From the NCBI GenBank assembly GCA_029240475.1, contig JAREAF010000190.1:1-6219 (forward strand): a DNA stretch of 6,219 nucleotides, read 5' to 3'. The DNA is from Rhodospirillales bacterium. Its GTDB lineage: Bacteria > Pseudomonadota > Alphaproteobacteria > JAREAF01. The position numbers and the translations under genes are program-made. A model generated the notes under the pieces. That model had not been told where the DNA came from. It saw only the letters and a program-made list of their open reading frames with translations, and did no database searches. Positions 5,561 through 6,219 of the stretch are shown here, piece by piece. Numbering within the stretch: position 1 is the stretch's first letter; each line of letters starts with the position of its first letter.

Positions 5561-6219
5561 ATGTCCAACCCGGCGCTGCGGATCGTCGAAAGGGACAACG
5601 TGGATAAAGGCAAGGCTTTGGAGGCCGCGCTCGGCCAGATCGAGCGCAGCTTCGGCAAGGGCTCGATCATGCGTCTGGGCCAGCGCGACAGCGCGGTCGA
5701 GACCGAGGTCGTCTCGACCGGGTCGCTGGGCCTCGATATCGCGCTCGGGATCGGCGGGCTGCCGCGCGGCCGGATTATCGAGATCTACGGTCCGGAAAGC
5801 TCGGGAAAGACCACGCTGGCGCTCCATGTCGTGGCCGAGGCTCAGCGGCAGGGCGGCGTCGCCGCCTTCGTCGATGCCGAGCATGCGCTCGACCCGGCCT
5901 ATGCCGGCAAGCTCGGCGTCAAGGTCGAGGACCTCCTGATCTCGCAGCCCGACGCGGGCGAGCAGGCGCTGGAGATCGCCGACACGCTGGTGCGTTCGGG
6001 CGCGATCGACGTGCTTGTGATCGACAGCGTCGCCGCGCTGGTTCCGCGGGCCGAGCTCGAAGGCGAGATGGGCGATTCCCATGTCGGCCTGCATGCGCGC
6101 CTGATGAGCCAGGCCTTGCGCAAGCTGACCGGCTCGATCTCGCGCTCGCGCTGCATTGTCATCTTCATCAACCAGATCCGCATGAAGATCGGCGTGATGT
6201 TCGGCAACCCGGAGACCAC
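5561..6219 (+). CDS. recA: Recombinase RecA (3' end outside the window)
   Basis: RecA forms the ATP-dependent filament on single-stranded DNA that carries out strand exchange and triggers LexA self-cleavage. The visible 219 codons cover the N-terminal helix region (14-40, with F-G-K-G-S-I-M) and most of the ATPase core. Walker A is G-P-E-S-S-G-K-T-T at 77-85. The catalytic glutamate is E107 in V-D-A-E-H-A-L-D-P. Walker B is V-L-V-I-D-S at 151-156. Loop L1 is E-G-E-M-G-D-S-H-V-G-L at 167-177, and I-F-I-N-Q-I-R-M-K-I-G-V-M-F-G-N-P-E-T leads into loop L2 at the cut. The full protein should be about 350 residues, so about 130 are missing. ATG at 5561 follows a strong GGGGAGGA ribosome-binding site at a spacing of 9 nt. 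Position 178 is His where I would expect Gln or Ala, at a site that varies between families. Regulation by LexA is suggested by the boxes upstream. Confidence 0.97.
   Translation, partial: MSNPALRIVERDNVDKGKALEAALGQIERSFGKGSIMRLGQRDSAVETEVVSTGSLGLDIALGIGGLPRGRIIEIYGPESSGKTTLALHVVAEAQRQGGVAAFVDAEHALDPAYAGKLGVKVEDLLISQPDAGEQALEIADTLVRSGAIDVLVIDSVAALVPRAELEGEMGDSHVGLHARLMSQALRKLTGSISRSRCIVIFINQIRMKIGVMFGNPET

Overview
This is a GC-rich chromosomal window from an alphaproteobacterium. The evidence is the presence of CtrA, SciP and CckA, three cell-cycle and motility regulators restricted to Alphaproteobacteria, next to a DksA of the alphaproteobacterial type and a typical RecA. A Rhodospirillales-like lineage is a guess from gene order and sequence feel, not something shown here.

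The window is two divergent blocks around a control region at about 2106-2386. Leftwards (minus strand) run sciP (1752-2105), ctrA (836-1558, closed by a strong intrinsic terminator at 767-796) and an unrecognised exported protein (536 down to the left edge). That protein has an N-terminal signal peptide, a short Cys-containing segment and a long Gly/Ser tail encoded by a 15-bp tandem repeat; its end lies outside the window. Rightwards (plus strand) run dksA (2387-2803), cckA (2930-5440) and the first two thirds of recA (5561 to the right edge).

Functionally, CckA is the hybrid histidine kinase/phosphatase that feeds phosphate through the phosphotransferase ChpT (not in this window) to CtrA. 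SciP is the small factor that restrains CtrA-dependent transcription. The kinase, its final target and the antagonist of that target therefore lie within 4.6 kb. TTAA-type CtrA half-sites occur upstream of both ctrA and cckA, suggesting feedback on both. DksA (RNA polymerase, stringent response) and RecA (recombination, SOS) are linked growth and DNA-integrity genes. recA is preceded by two imperfect copies of the alphaproteobacterial LexA box.

I see no mobile element, CRISPR array, tRNA or rRNA. All but one of the genes are known core regulators. I do not see a clear undescribed system; the least explained element is the repeat-tailed exported protein at the left edge.
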